Below are positions 23,805-35,024 of a DNA stretch of 64,000 nt, piece after piece. Made by a program: the position numbers and the translations under genes. This DNA comes from Ashinkailepas kermadecensis (Eukaryota > Arthropoda > Thecostraca > Neolepadidae), in the NCBI GenBank assembly GCA_034440615.1, contig JAOTOM010003658.1:103501-167500 (forward strand). Direction: 5' to 3'. The number at the start of each line of letters is the position of its first letter. Within the stretch, counting starts at the first letter, position 1. The notes beneath the pieces were generated by a model. It was not told where the DNA came from, did not search any database, and was given only the letters and a program-made list of their open reading frames with translations.

Positions 23805-23805
23805 T
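23160..23805. repeat. Homopolymer-only low-complexity block, possible assembly artefact
   Basis: For about 650 bases the sequence is almost entirely runs of A, T, C or G 3-20 long, ending in a run of roughly 70 A (about 23728-23800). Real simple repeats usually keep a unit; here there is none. It looks like an uncorrected long-read consensus or expanded homopolymers, and should not be used for primers or gene models. Confidence 0.8.
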
Positions 23806-23998
23806 ATTGTCAACATTGGGTCATACTTTCACCCACCTTTTTTTCATCCCCCGGGGCTTAATAAGCTGCCTGGTGCCTTTTTCACGGTAGGCGGATTCTC
23901 CCATTCTTTGTAGGTCACGCGGCCTTCCGTCTACAGTAAGAACAACTTGCATGCAGGCAATATTCTATTAGTGCATTGGCTCGATATTCGACCCGGGC

Positions 23999-24203
23999 TC
24001 AGTAGCTCAGTTGGTAGAGCTGCCGGGGCCGCGGTAGCTCAGTTGGTAGAGCGTCGGACTCTTGATCGAAAGATCGTGGGTTCGAATCTCACAGCCGACG
24101 GCATTTACCGAGTCCATCCGCGACCAATGGGCGTGAGAGGTTGGCGACGCTGTATGACCTAGCGGTTGAATGCGTCGTAAAATAACCTAAGGTTCTCCTT
24201 CTC
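23999..24203 (+). mobile_element. tRNA-derived SINE, 205 bp, with TSD
   Basis: Flanked by a perfect 12 bp duplication (TTCGACCCGGGC at 23987-23998 and 24204-24215). The head has two copies of the A-box region (GTAGCTCAGTTGGTAGAG) and one B box (GGTTCGAATCT). The loop CTCTTGA suggests origin from a tRNA-Lys(CTT)-like gene, but the anticodon stem is mispaired, so it is not a working tRNA. The body ends with a hairpin (GCGACGC paired with GCGTCGT) followed by AAAATAACC. Confidence 0.9.
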
Positions 24204-24215
24204 TTCGACCCGGGC

Positions 24216-25365
24216 ATACATGCGGTTTGGAACGTTAATGACATCCAAATTTGATATACAAACCTGAAAGCAGGCAATTGGACTTCAGTATGAGACAAAC
24301 AGCGATAAAATTATAGGACACCTCATCACGACTTTTTTGTTGCTTCTCATAAAATACCGAAATTCTTAGGCCTCTGAGAATTTGCCAATGCGCTACTGCA
24401 CAACACAGCCGAGAAAGGACCAACCGTTTGGACCCTGGCCGGAACGGTTATTGTTTACGTTCATCAACACATAACTGAATGAGTACTTAAAGTGCCGTAC
24501 GGGCAGTGGCAGAGGCCTTTGCCATACAAGTACAGTAGCCTTCGGCCGCCAGCACACACCGGGAAGCCTGGTTCTGGACCGGTCGAGGGAGGCCAATGAA
24601 AAATGTCTTCGATTTGGGAAACCTCTTCAGATTTGAACAGCTAACATTCATCGGGTCTGCTTAAAACAATATTTAGTTCATAAATTGTTTTTGGATTTCG
24701 AGAAAATGCACTTTAGCATAACATGTTGCCAACAACGTTAACCATTTCACAGACCACACCAGCACTTACTTACCATCAGGAAGAACGGCTTAGCTATTAA
24801 TCGATGTGCAACAATAAACAAACACAGCACTATATCTGTCACCTATCGCTTCTAGCCGTCAGCGCCTTTTGGACGACACGTGCTGCAGCTGGTGTACGTA
24901 GCAGCGATATCGCTGGGCACAGGCGGCAGTACGAACTTGTCAGAGGCAGCACCAACCATTGCTGTTGCAAGATAAGTCGACCATGGCTGATGGAAACTGT
25001 ATTTGTCTGCAAGTGCCCGGCTGCTGAACAAGTTTTCTCCTTAGAATATTCCAGGTTATTTTCCAAAACGAATCATTTATTTTAACGGTAAGCTGAATAT
25101 GAGCAAGCCATATCCACAACGCGCTTTGGCCTCTGTTTCAAAATGTAACCCGAACACAATCAAATATAAATCAATCACAATCAGAGGAGAAGGAACACCA
25201 TTTATTTCCGACCAGCTATTTCTGTGCGGACATCGCTGTTTCATTTTCATGCCCAGGCTAACCCTCAGTAAAAAAGGCTCTTCCGGTATTATTATATCAT
25301 AGTGTCCTAGACTACGCCCGCGCAACAAATGAGAAACAGGCAGTGAGGGAATGATGAGTGACACG
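24216..25365. other. No supported gene
   Basis: No tandem array, element end or coding motif is visible. Frames are short and overlapping. Confidence 0.5.
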
Positions 25366-25370
25366 AGCCA

Positions 25371-25745
25371 GGGAGGTGGGGCGGCACACTGCAGAATCTG
25401 CAGGAGATGCTGCAGTACTGGCAGCTCACCTCAGGCACCGACCTCCCGACTCTGACGACTGCCACTGCAGGGAGGTGGGGCGGCACACTGCAGCATCTGC
25501 AGGAGATGCTGCAGTACTGGCAGCTCACCTCAGGCACTGACCTCCCGGCTCTGACGACTGCCACTGCAGGGAGGAAGGGCGGCACACTGCAGCATCTGCA
25601 GGAGATGGAGTACTGGCAGCTCACCTCAGGCACCGACCCGGTGAGACGCCACTGTAGGGAGGTAGGGCGGCACACTGCAGCATCTGCAGGAGATGCTGCA
25701 GTACTGGCAGCTCACCTCAGGCACTGACCTCCCGACTCTGACGAC
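25371..25745. repeat. 99 bp minisatellite x ~4
   Basis: GGGAGG marks at 25371, 25470, 25569 and 25657 (periods 99, 99 and 88; the third unit is shortened). Units contain CTGCAGCATCTGCAGGAGAT and CAGCTCACCTCAGGC. On the minus strand the latter reads GCCTGAG followed by GTGAGCTGCC, a consensus donor, repeated in every copy. The unit is 33 codons long, so the frame stays open. Confidence 0.9.
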
Positions 25746-25795
25746 CGGTACCGCACGGCCACTGAGCCATTTCCGCTGCACGCCATGACTCAGAC

Positions 25796-26040
25796 CAGGG
25801 ACGGATCCAGGAGGGAATAGGGGCGTGTGCTCATCCCTCCATGGAAAGGCGGAGCGCCGACCAGAAAAGGCGCTCTTCTAGGGACGCTCGAGTGGATCCT
25901 ATTGATATTTTCAGACGAAGGCGTCTCTCTGAGGGGAAAAGGCGCCCGCCCAGGGACACCCGAGTGCCGTGAGCAGATTCCCCCATTTGGCGGACGGCGA
26001 AGCCTCAAACATCTACGTCACTTTGGCCCTGGGGAACAAT
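25796..26040. mobile_element. Fragment of hAT-like element
   Basis: Begins CAGGGACGGATCCAGG, the same end as the element at 19339, and continues with GAAAAGGCGC-type interior blocks. The matching right end and a duplicate of the left flank (ACTCAGAC) are not found, so the copy appears truncated. The right limit is approximate. Confidence 0.5.
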
Positions 26041-27630
26041 GGCTGTCATGGACAGCGAAGCCTCGCATGGAATATATTTATGTACTGAATTGTGAAGGCT
26101 TAGCATAAATATTATATCCTGACAAGGCACATTTACGATTCTTGTCATCCATGTAGTAAGTTGAGCATATGTCCGTGAAGTTAGCAACAGCAACGGCAGA
26201 CGGCTCCGGCAGACAGCTCCAGGAACAAGCCACTATGCAAACTAAATTAATGTTTTGGGTCAGATTTATGTAGCTATGTATGATAAGGCATCAAAAACAA
26301 GTCAGAGGATTGCATGACTATATAAATTTACTCCACGACATGGACTTGGTTACAACCGGTGCTTGTTGCTGGAACCTTGTCATGCAACAGCAACACGCGC
26401 CGATTGTAACTAAATTCATGTCATGGAGTAAAAAATAGTCATGGATTCATCTGTGACTTGTTTTTAAATACCTTATTATGCATAGCTACATAAATCTGCC
26501 CCATGGCATTCATTTAGTTGGCATAATTGCTTGTTGCTGGAGCCGTCTGCTAGAGCCATCTGCTGTGGCTGTTGCTAGCTTTACGGACATGTTGAGGAAC
26601 CAGTCTTGCTCGGGGAAGCACCATCATTTTCACCATCAACACCAGTTCCGATTCCCAGTTGCGCATTGAATGCTCCCGCAGTGTACTGTAGACATTGTAG
26701 TGTAGCTGGTGACACAAAATATGGGTGACCGCCCATATCCATCACATATTGGATGGATATGGGCTCTTGGATTTCTGGTAAAAAACAGCTATAAAATAAA
26801 GAAAGTACGAAATATACGACCCGTGGACCGTGCTCCTGACAAATCAGGTTCAAACATGTTTTGAAGCTGAACGCCGCTGTTAGGGAACATTTGTCGTATT
26901 TCGAGTTTGTTTTTTCCACATCCGCCGACCGGCCGGATTAGGTTTGTCCCATCCAGTGGAGGTTCATTGAGGGTAAACCAATTCTGGACGAGGTACGGGA
27001 ACGACCGGTAGAGAAATGGACGCTCAACTACTTCCGGTTGAGGGCGCGGGAACAAACCCAGGGACTTGCCGCCGGCCTGCGCCAACAGCGCAATGAGAGC
27101 GAACGGACAATACACGAGAACAATGATCACATTCTGAATGGCTAGGGTGAGGGGCCCGACATCAGGCCAATCATATATTGTCCGCAGCTATCGTTACTAA
27201 TTGCATAGCTGCACGCATGTGTGTGTATATGTTTGCCGTGCGCGTGTGAGTGTGTGTGTGTGTATGTGCATATACATATGTATGTTTGTGTTAGACGGCT
27301 CGTGTCCGTGGTGTTCAGGGTTGCGAAATACGGCCTTGTTCCGGATGTTTGTCATCCAGAACATTATCGTCTTCAGAAAATAATCGACTCTTTTCAACGC
27401 CTTAAATTTGGGCACAAAAAGTTTGCATGCCCAAACTTAAATTGCCACAAAACTATCCTCTCCAAATCCAAACTTAAAGAACTTAAAATAAACTCTGCTG
27501 GCATGTCACGTGAATATCCATCCCGCCACCCTCTGCCGTCTTGACACCATTTAATTACCGTGCGTCGCCTTGGCAGCATCCTACCAAACTACGCCTCTCT
27601 ACACCGAGACACAAGGAAAAGCATCACGGG
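26041..27630. other. No supported gene
   Basis: Contains a small inverted repeat near 26735-26765 (CCCATATCCATC against GATGGATATGGG) and a GT/TA-rich microsatellite at about 27215-27290. Minus-strand frames at 26581-27130 lack recognisable motifs. Confidence 0.5.
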
Positions 27631-27635
27631 TTCTT

Positions 27636-27800
27636 GTCAGGCACATTCGACCGCTGAGCCACATGGCGTCACCAATCTCTCACGCGGGTTGGTCGCGAAC
27701 GAACTCGATAATCATGCCAGTTGTGGGGTTCGAACACACGACCTTACGATTAAGATTCGAACACCCTACCTCCTTAGCTACCGCGACTCCATACATCGAG
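27636..27800 (-). mobile_element. tRNA-derived SINE, diverged copy
   Basis: On the minus strand: GTCGCGGTAGCTAAGGAGGT, then a B box (GTGTTCGAACCCC), then GCGACCAACCCGCGTGAGAG and ATTGGTGACGCC. This matches the body of the copies at 23999 and 38874. The flanks share a loose ~27 bp similarity (ACACCGAGACACAAGG versus ACATCGAGACAGAAC), perhaps an old target duplication. Confidence 0.75.
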
Positions 27801-29059
27801 ACAGAACAAAGCACGACACTAGATAATCATCAGACAGATGGGAACCGAATCGGCACGTTTGGCTGGCACTGCTGATACACACCTAGGAACCTATATCACA
27901 AAACTAAAACAGAATCGAACCCCGACCACTGACCGCCTCGTAGGCTGCCATCCGCACACACACGCCGTCAGCTTCTGTGTTTAGGCTGAAACTCACTTGG
28001 TCGTATGCTCAATGCGTGTTCAAATTCCCTCATATTTATGACACCATAACAACAATACATCGATTGACAGCTGGATTTTCGGACTGTAAAGAACACCAAC
28101 GGAGTCCAATCCGATCAGTGTTCTCCGGCGGCTTCTGAGAACGTCTCCAGACATCTCTGAGACAAAATGTCGTTTTTTGAACCACTGCACACAGACATAC
28201 ATGTCGTGTCGTTCTACGTTTGTTTCCAGCTATTTTTATAACGATGAACAGCCGATGCCATCCAGTTGGAACATGGAGTGCACAAATGTTTTCAGAGATA
28301 CAATATCCGAAGAAGTGCTTCGATTCCCACTTTGTATGGCACTGAACTCACGGGCCGATCGCCACAATATTCCCCACAACAATGGGCGAGCCAACACTTG
28401 TATGTGCCGGCATGTAGCTCAAGGGTAGACCGCGGTATCATCTTCCGACAACAGCGGGGGAGCCATTGCCGGGCACATGGCTCACAGGTAAACGCCAACA
28501 CAGGCAGACAGCAACATGTCCTACTACACGGCGGGCAGGCCTTACCTGGCACCCGGCTCATGGGCAGATAGTCACGTGCTGGCGACGACGTCCGGTATCC
28601 GGCAGGACACATGTACTTGAAGTAATGCGAGCGGCCAAAGCACAGCATACAACCTGCACAGACACGAGCGGATCACGCCAGGCTGCTGTGTAAGTCGCAG
28701 TGCAGCATCACCTCGGCGAAGCTGGCGCACAAGTGCCGCGCCCACGCACCACGCGGCAACACAAGCAGCGCTGATATTCACACGTGCTGGCGACAACGAA
28801 ACGAGCACTGGCATCCACGTGAGCCTCGCAGCAGCAGAAGCAGCACGAGTAGCCGCACGTGTCACACAGCAACGACAGCAGCACCTGTATGCACATAGAT
28901 TGGCGGCAACACAAGCAGCGCTGGGGTTCACATGATCGGCAGGAGTAAAAACAGCACTAGTGCCCACATCCATCAGCAGCAATAGAAGGAACACAGGTAT
29001 CCACGTGGATTGAAGCGGCACTGGTGTTCACATGAACCAGGTAGCAGCAGCATCGAGTT
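27801..29059. other. No supported gene; degenerate CAGCAG-rich repeats on the right
   Basis: The left half shows nothing. From about 28570 onward, GCAGCAGCAG and CACGTG phrases recur loosely, grading into the array at 29060. Confidence 0.45.
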
Positions 29060-29450
29060 ACCTGGACAGGGCAGCAGCAGTGTTGACATTCCCAGCAACA
29101 AGGGTCGGGCAACAGCAGTGCTGACATTTCCAGTAACCGGGGTCGACCAGCAGCCCCAATTACCCGGGCCGGGCAGCAGCCCCAATTACCCGAGCCGGGC
29201 AGCAGCAGTGCTGACATCCCCAATATCCCGGGTCGGGCAGCAGCAGTTCTGACATCCCCAGTAACCCGGGTCGGGCAGCAATCCAAGTTACCCGGGCAGG
29301 GCAGCAGCAGCGCTGGGACATCCCCAGTAACCCGGGTCGGGCAGCAGCCCAAGTTACCCGGGCAGGGCAGCAGCAGCGCTGGGACATCCCCAGTAACCCG
29401 GGTTGGGCAGCAGCCCAAGTTACCCGGGTAGTGCAGCAGCAGCGCTCACA
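29060..29450. repeat. ~65 bp minisatellite (CAAGTTACCCGGGCAGGGCA-type)
   Basis: About six copies of a unit containing GGGCAGCAGCAG, GACATCCCCAGTAACCCGGG and CAAGTTACCCGGG. Copies become more uniform to the right. Long minus-strand frames are by-products. Confidence 0.85.
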
Positions 29451-29739
29451 TTCGTCAGACACAGGTCACTGTCTGGCAACGGCACCACAGCGACAACTGT
29501 TGCGCCGGGCCATCCATTACAAACGCTAAACGCCTTGAATACGATTTTGGCCCGCGAGTCAGACATTCACTCGCGAATATTCTGATTCAAATGGAACCTT
29601 CTTGTAGTCGGTATGTAGCAGATCTGATCGGAATAACTTCAGCACGACATATATTAAACACCAAAGCGGCATGTCGGTCAAGGGCGTCACTATCCATATT
29701 CCAGTTGGGAGCCTTGGCCATTTCGACTGCAGTGCCTAT

Positions 29740-30325
29740 TGCGTGCCAGTCCGGAGGAAGTCAGTGCCGTCATTGCCAGTCCGGAGGAAGTCAGTGCCGT
29801 CATTGCCAGTCCGGAGGAAGTCAGTGCCGTCATTGCCAGTCTGGAGGAAGTCAGTGCCGTCATTGCCAGTCCGGAGGAAGTCAGTGCCGTCATTGCCAGT
29901 CCGGAGGAAGTCAGTGCCGTCATTGCCAGTCCGGAGGAAGTCAGTGCCGTCATTGCCAGTCCGGAGGAAGTCAGTGCCGTCATTGCCAGTCCGGAGGAAG
30001 TCAGTGCCGTCATTGCCGGACCGGAGGAAGTCAGTGCCGTCATTGCCAGTCCGGAGGAAGTAGTGCCGTCATTGCCAGACCGGAGGAAGTCAGTGCCGTC
30101 ATTGCCAGTCCGGAGGAAGTCATTGCCAGACCGGAGGAAGTCAGTGCCGTCATTTCCAGTCCGGAGGAAGTCAGTGCCGTCATTGCCGGACCGGAGGAAG
30201 TCAGTGCCGTCATTGCCAGTCCGGAGGAAGTCAGTGCCGTCATTGCCAGTCCGGAGGAAGTCATTGCCAGACCGGAGGAAGTCAGTGCCGTCATTTCCAG
30301 ACCGGAGGAAGTCAGTGCAGTCATT
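29740..30325. repeat. 30 bp minisatellite x ~19
   Basis: Units of GTCCGGAGGAAGTCAGTGCC followed by GTCATTGCCA, nearly identical, with a few shortened copies near 30060 and 30120. A 30 bp unit keeps frames open on both strands; the resulting 300-codon frame (29591-30493) is not taken as a gene. Confidence 0.95.
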
Positions 30326-30402
30326 CGCTGTGATTTAATGGCATGGATTGTGTTTCGCAGCGACATAAACAGTACGATATCTGAGGTGGACCTGCGCCTG
30401 TC

Positions 30403-30548
30403 TAGCGGTAACGTACGCCGCACGTGTTCCGCCGTGGACCTGCATTTAGCGGTGACGTACGCCGTATGTGTTCCGCCGTGGACCTGCATCTAGCGGTGAC
30501 GTACGCCGCACGTGTTCCGCCGTGGACTTGCATCTAGCGGTGACGTTT
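30403..30548. repeat. 44 bp minisatellite x ~3
   Basis: Copies of AGCGGTGACGTACGCCGCAC followed by GTGTTCCGCCGTGGACCTGC. Confidence 0.88.
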
Positions 30549-30559
30549 GTGGTGACGTT

Positions 30560-32685
30560 TTTTTGGTCCAAAGACAATCTAGCAGTCCCCCGTTTCCCGG
30601 TAAGATACAGTGCACTTGAATGCATTACTCTGAATAAATGGATGCTTACAATAACATCAGGAGGCACACAGCACAATCTCTTCAGGAAATATCACACATG
30701 AATGGCGTGAGTTGAGATATAGTCAGAAGCAGAGCATACCACTGGGCAGAATTCCAAAGGTGTCAACACGGATTGACAAACTACGATTTCCATTCAACTT
30801 GACCGGATATTGCCTCTGCTGAATTGCGACGTGTTTGGCCTTCTTTCCACGAGTAACCTACGCATACACAGATTAAGACACTTATAATAGGAGTGTATTC
30901 TCGAGCGTTTTGGGCTCAGTCGCCTGTTCGCCATCATGCCAAAAAGTACGGACCGAAGCTACGGCGAAAAACAATCACGGGCCACAGGAACATTCTTCGA
31001 ATTTGTATTCCTGTTTTCCACTTTTCACCCATTTAATTGGTGGGATTGGAACACTCTTGCAGAATATGAAGAGATTTTACTGAAAATCGACAATCATTGT
31101 GTTGGAGAAACGTGCCATCTGCCCAACATTTTGTTGTGCTGTTGTGTTGATGGTGTGATTGAAGTTGCATAGTTCCGTTCCGTCACAATCATACAATCAA
31201 CTGCACATTCACCAAGACTCTATTATCAGACAATTTCAACCCCACTCCTCCGTGAACAACTCTTGTCTCTTGACCTGCTCTCGACCCCTGGTTCATTCGC
31301 AAACTAATCCTCAGAATGACGCAAAAATCACTTTGACTTTGATTGTGAAGCGCGGAGTTTTTCAAGACATAATCGTTTCAAAGATAATTAATCGGATTGC
31401 TCGAATTCATTAACACGTTCATTCACCGCAAGTACATGCTGCAATTAGTGCAGAACTCTTACATGGATTATGTGTACTTTTACACACTATAGTTTGAGAT
31501 GCTAACGTCATCAACAATGCTCATCCATTGGCTACCATTTTAACTTTTGATGAGGCTTACAAACATCACGGGTGCTCGGGCAACACCCCCTCCCCCCCTC
31601 CCGAAATATACTATTATCTGTCCATGACTTTTGCATACCATAGCCAAGCCCATCGCACTAAAAGCGGTGGGCGGCCGTTGCGGGCAGTTGTCCGACCGCG
31701 CTACACGCCGGACGCCGCCGCACCCGAGGCTGCCGCCAGCGGTGTCCAGACGGAGAGGCCCCAGATTGCAACACGGCACCAGTGTCGATCGCCACACGAC
31801 CCGGCGTAATTGATCTGGCAGGAGCGCCGGCCGACATGCAGCCGACACCGCGAGCCTCTGGCGAGATGGCGGGATATTGCCACATGGTCGGAGACGCCTC
31901 AAAATACTCGCCAGATGATTCATTTGGAAAAATGCACACACAAACATCCGCCGCACCTGCTGACGCGAAGCGCTCCGATGCTTGTCCAAGGTGGGGGTAG
32001 TAGTGGTGAAATGGTGCCTTAGGGCGCGCCGACTACGGGCCAGTCCAGAGCGTCTACTATAAGGTCGCTTTGTGGTGCAGTGTAACACTGAAAACCAACC
32101 GTATGGACCGTCGCGCGGAGAACACCAGGATATGCCACGAGATCGAAATTTGATATGACGCCCATCGGAATTGAATGGACAGAATTCACTTAATAAACTA
32201 TGAAAGCCATGCTTCCATCCCTACCATCCCCCTCCATCCACACTTCTTCCGAAAGGGTACCATGTCGCCAATCAATGTCAATTCATGTTTTGAGGTTCAG
32301 CTCGTATCGCCCACGTCGCTGTATTGAAAACAAAGTTTGCATGTACACGGTTCAGTATTCAATGCAAATCGCAATTAAGAACCAGCCAATCGCTCCGTCA
32401 GGACACACGGAATTTCGCTTCACCCCCTGAGATGACAATGACACTACACGAGAGTGCAAAGCAGTTGACGTCGCGGGATACCAGCGACTGCTCATCGAAT
32501 AAATACCAGGTGAAGCTGTTCAGACGCCCTCAAGTCTGCAGATTTCACGCATATGTTCCAGGGTCAATCGTGCGCGTATCGTATACCGCATACGCGTCGG
32601 GTGCCACAAAGACCGCCTAATATCTCAGAGCCATCGGACTGCGATTTCACATGAGGTGTATGGATTAATTACGAGCCAGCCTCCT
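30560..32685. other. No supported gene
   Basis: A GC-rich part (31640-32020) is open on both strands but has no recognised motif. A possible decayed SINE tail (CTTAGGGCGCGCCGACTACG) lies near 32019. Nothing else. Confidence 0.45.
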
Positions 32686-32689
32686 GTAT

Positions 32690-33205
32690 GCATGGTCAAA
32701 AGTCACCTGAACGGTCCGGTCCGACTCGGTCCGATCCGAGCCAGCCTCCTCCCGTGTACATGGCCAAAAGGTCACCTGGGCGGTCCTACTCGGCCCGGTC
32801 CGGTCCGAGCCAGCCTCCTCCCGTGTACATGGCCAAAAGGTTACCTGAGCGGTCCGACTCGGTCCAGTCCGAGCCAGCCTCCTCCCGTGTACATGGCCAA
32901 AAGGTCACCTGGGCGGTCCTACTCGGCCCGGTCCGAGCCAGCCTCCTCCCGTGTACATGGCCAAAAGGTCACCTGGGCGGTCCTACTCGGCCCGGTCCGA
33001 GCCAGCCTCCTCCCGTGTACATGGCCAAAAGGTTACCTGAGCGGTCCGACTCGGTCCAGTCCGAGCCAGCCTCCTCCCGTGTACATGGCCAAAAGGTCAC
33101 CTGGGCGGTCCTACTCGGCCCGGTCCGGTCCGAGCCAGCCTCCTCCCGTGTACATGGCCAAAAGGTCACCTGAGCGGTCCGACTCGGCCCGGTCCGAACC
33201 AGCCG
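32690..33205. repeat. ~57-64 bp minisatellite x ~8
   Basis: Units of GAGCCAGCCTCCTCCCGTGT, ACATGGCCAAAAGGTCACCT and GGGCGGTCCTACTCGGCCCG, with two variants (GGTCACCTGGGC and GGTTACCTGAGC) alternating in blocks. On the minus strand each GGTCACCT copy gives CCAG followed by GTGACC. Confidence 0.92.
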
Positions 33206-33209
33206 TCAC

Positions 33210-35020
33210 GCCTCTGATACCATAATGACATTGTTGTTGCAGAATTTCGCGTTCTGACTTCTTCACTCAAGAGTCAAATTGGCTCTTGTTATTATCCATG
33301 TGTTAATACGCTTCTGAATGATACACATTTAATGCAACGTTTTTCAACAGCTGTTATTAATCCGTACATGAAGAGAGAGGTTCGCGGCGATATTTCCGCT
33401 GTGGGGCACCTTCCAACAACGAATCTGGTGTAATGCACCGATTCATGTTCTAATCTTCTCACTCAGAATCAGACCTGGTTCTTTGATTTTGAGCTCTACC
33501 CACTCTCATCAAAATACTTCCCTGACGTATATTCAACCTTTGTTCAAAGAAAGAAGCGTGCGCGATATCCTAGCGCGCAGGCAGATCATCTGCTGATGAT
33601 GCTGCTGATGCGGTGATATATCACCGCACCGCTTTCCATCCGTCCCAAGTGGCGAACGGGTCAAATCTTGGGTTTGTATCCCGGATATTCGATGTGATTG
33701 TTTTTTGGCACCGGAAAGAAGGGCACAATATGTCATCTATCATCTTCGGATCTAATCGGATCGGATCGGATCTACTGTCATCTTCGGAGCGAAAGAGATG
33801 GGGGCAAGAAATAGGATATATTGTACGAGTCAGGACAATTACCACATTGAAAAAGGATCCGGACGTGCCGCATGATCCAACCGTTCCAGACCAAGCATCA
33901 CCGATGCGAGGGGGTCTCGATCCCACATTGTCGGTGCAGCTAAACGTATCGTACAATAGATCGGGGTTCAACATGTCATGTCAGTACACTGGCCAATATA
34001 GGAGTGAAGGGGGAGAGAATGCAACACCCACGCTCAGGTGGCGGGAGAGAATACATCGCACGCAGATTCAGGAGGGAGAGAAAATACAACCCCCCCCCCC
34101 TCCTCCCTCCATCAGTGGCCGATACAGGATGGTTGACAGGATACAACGCAATCTGCACACAATCGCCCCAGGTGTTTACATCTGAATATATCATCGCAAT
34201 TTTCTCTATCGCTATCGAACTCGGCACAACGGTAAAATATTAATACATATTAGAGCCCTTATGCATCCAAAGCGCATGGTCTAGCAAATTATAAAGGATA
34301 CAAAATGTTGCACCGTGGGACCAACATATTTTATTTTTAGTATGAAGTTTGTCTTTGCCTTTTCGATCTGCCACTGTGAGGGCAACGAGGATTCAAAACT
34401 AAAATTCCCTAATGTGTATACCAGTTCTTCGATTCATTTCAGCATCTGCAACTTTCAAAGGAGATTATCTGGGTTCGACCACAGAAGCGAACATAGAGGA
34501 GCACGTACTGTTTTTCACCTCAAACATCACTTAGCAGTCGAACCAATGTTAACGCATTTGGGACTTTATAATATCTCAGGAATGGCTTAGAGATAGATGG
34601 TCGTGCATTCCTTCTCTATATAAATTATTTATCTTTGCTGCTGCTTAGGACTTTCTTGCTCAAGCAGACTTAATATCCACAGCAACCAAGAGAGAATGTC
34701 GGGGTCCGGTTGATCCAAGAAGCGCGGAGCGGCCTCCAGGATGAAATGCATCACCCACGGTTCAAGACTAGTTTGTCTCTCGCAGTGTTCTCAAATTAGC
34801 TTTGAGTTTGGCGTCCGATGTAAGAAGAAAATGTCAGGAATGAGGACAAAGTGGGAACAAATGAAGGTACTTGAACGTACATTTTGGGGCATGAAATGCT
34901 AAATCGCAACAAGAGTTGTTTTATTTTATTTTTGGTGTGTCAGTTTTATGTTGAATTTGGTTGAAGGAATTGTCTTTTTCATGTGTAAATAAAAAACATA
35001 GGCAAACATTTTTGGGGATT
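33210..35020. other. No supported gene
   Basis: No coding motif. A short GATCGGATCGGATC tract lies near 33760. Confidence 0.5.
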
Positions 35021-35024
35021 CTAG

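Noticed and set aside
24005..24105. Possible functional tRNA-Lys or tRNA-Gln gene
   Set aside because: The anticodon stem has two mismatches, the A-box region is duplicated, and the sequence is enclosed with a SINE body between 12 bp target duplications.
29591..30493. A 300-codon open frame with a 10-residue repeat
   Set aside because: It is the 30 bp minisatellite read through; frames are also open on the opposite strand and in another frame of the same strand.
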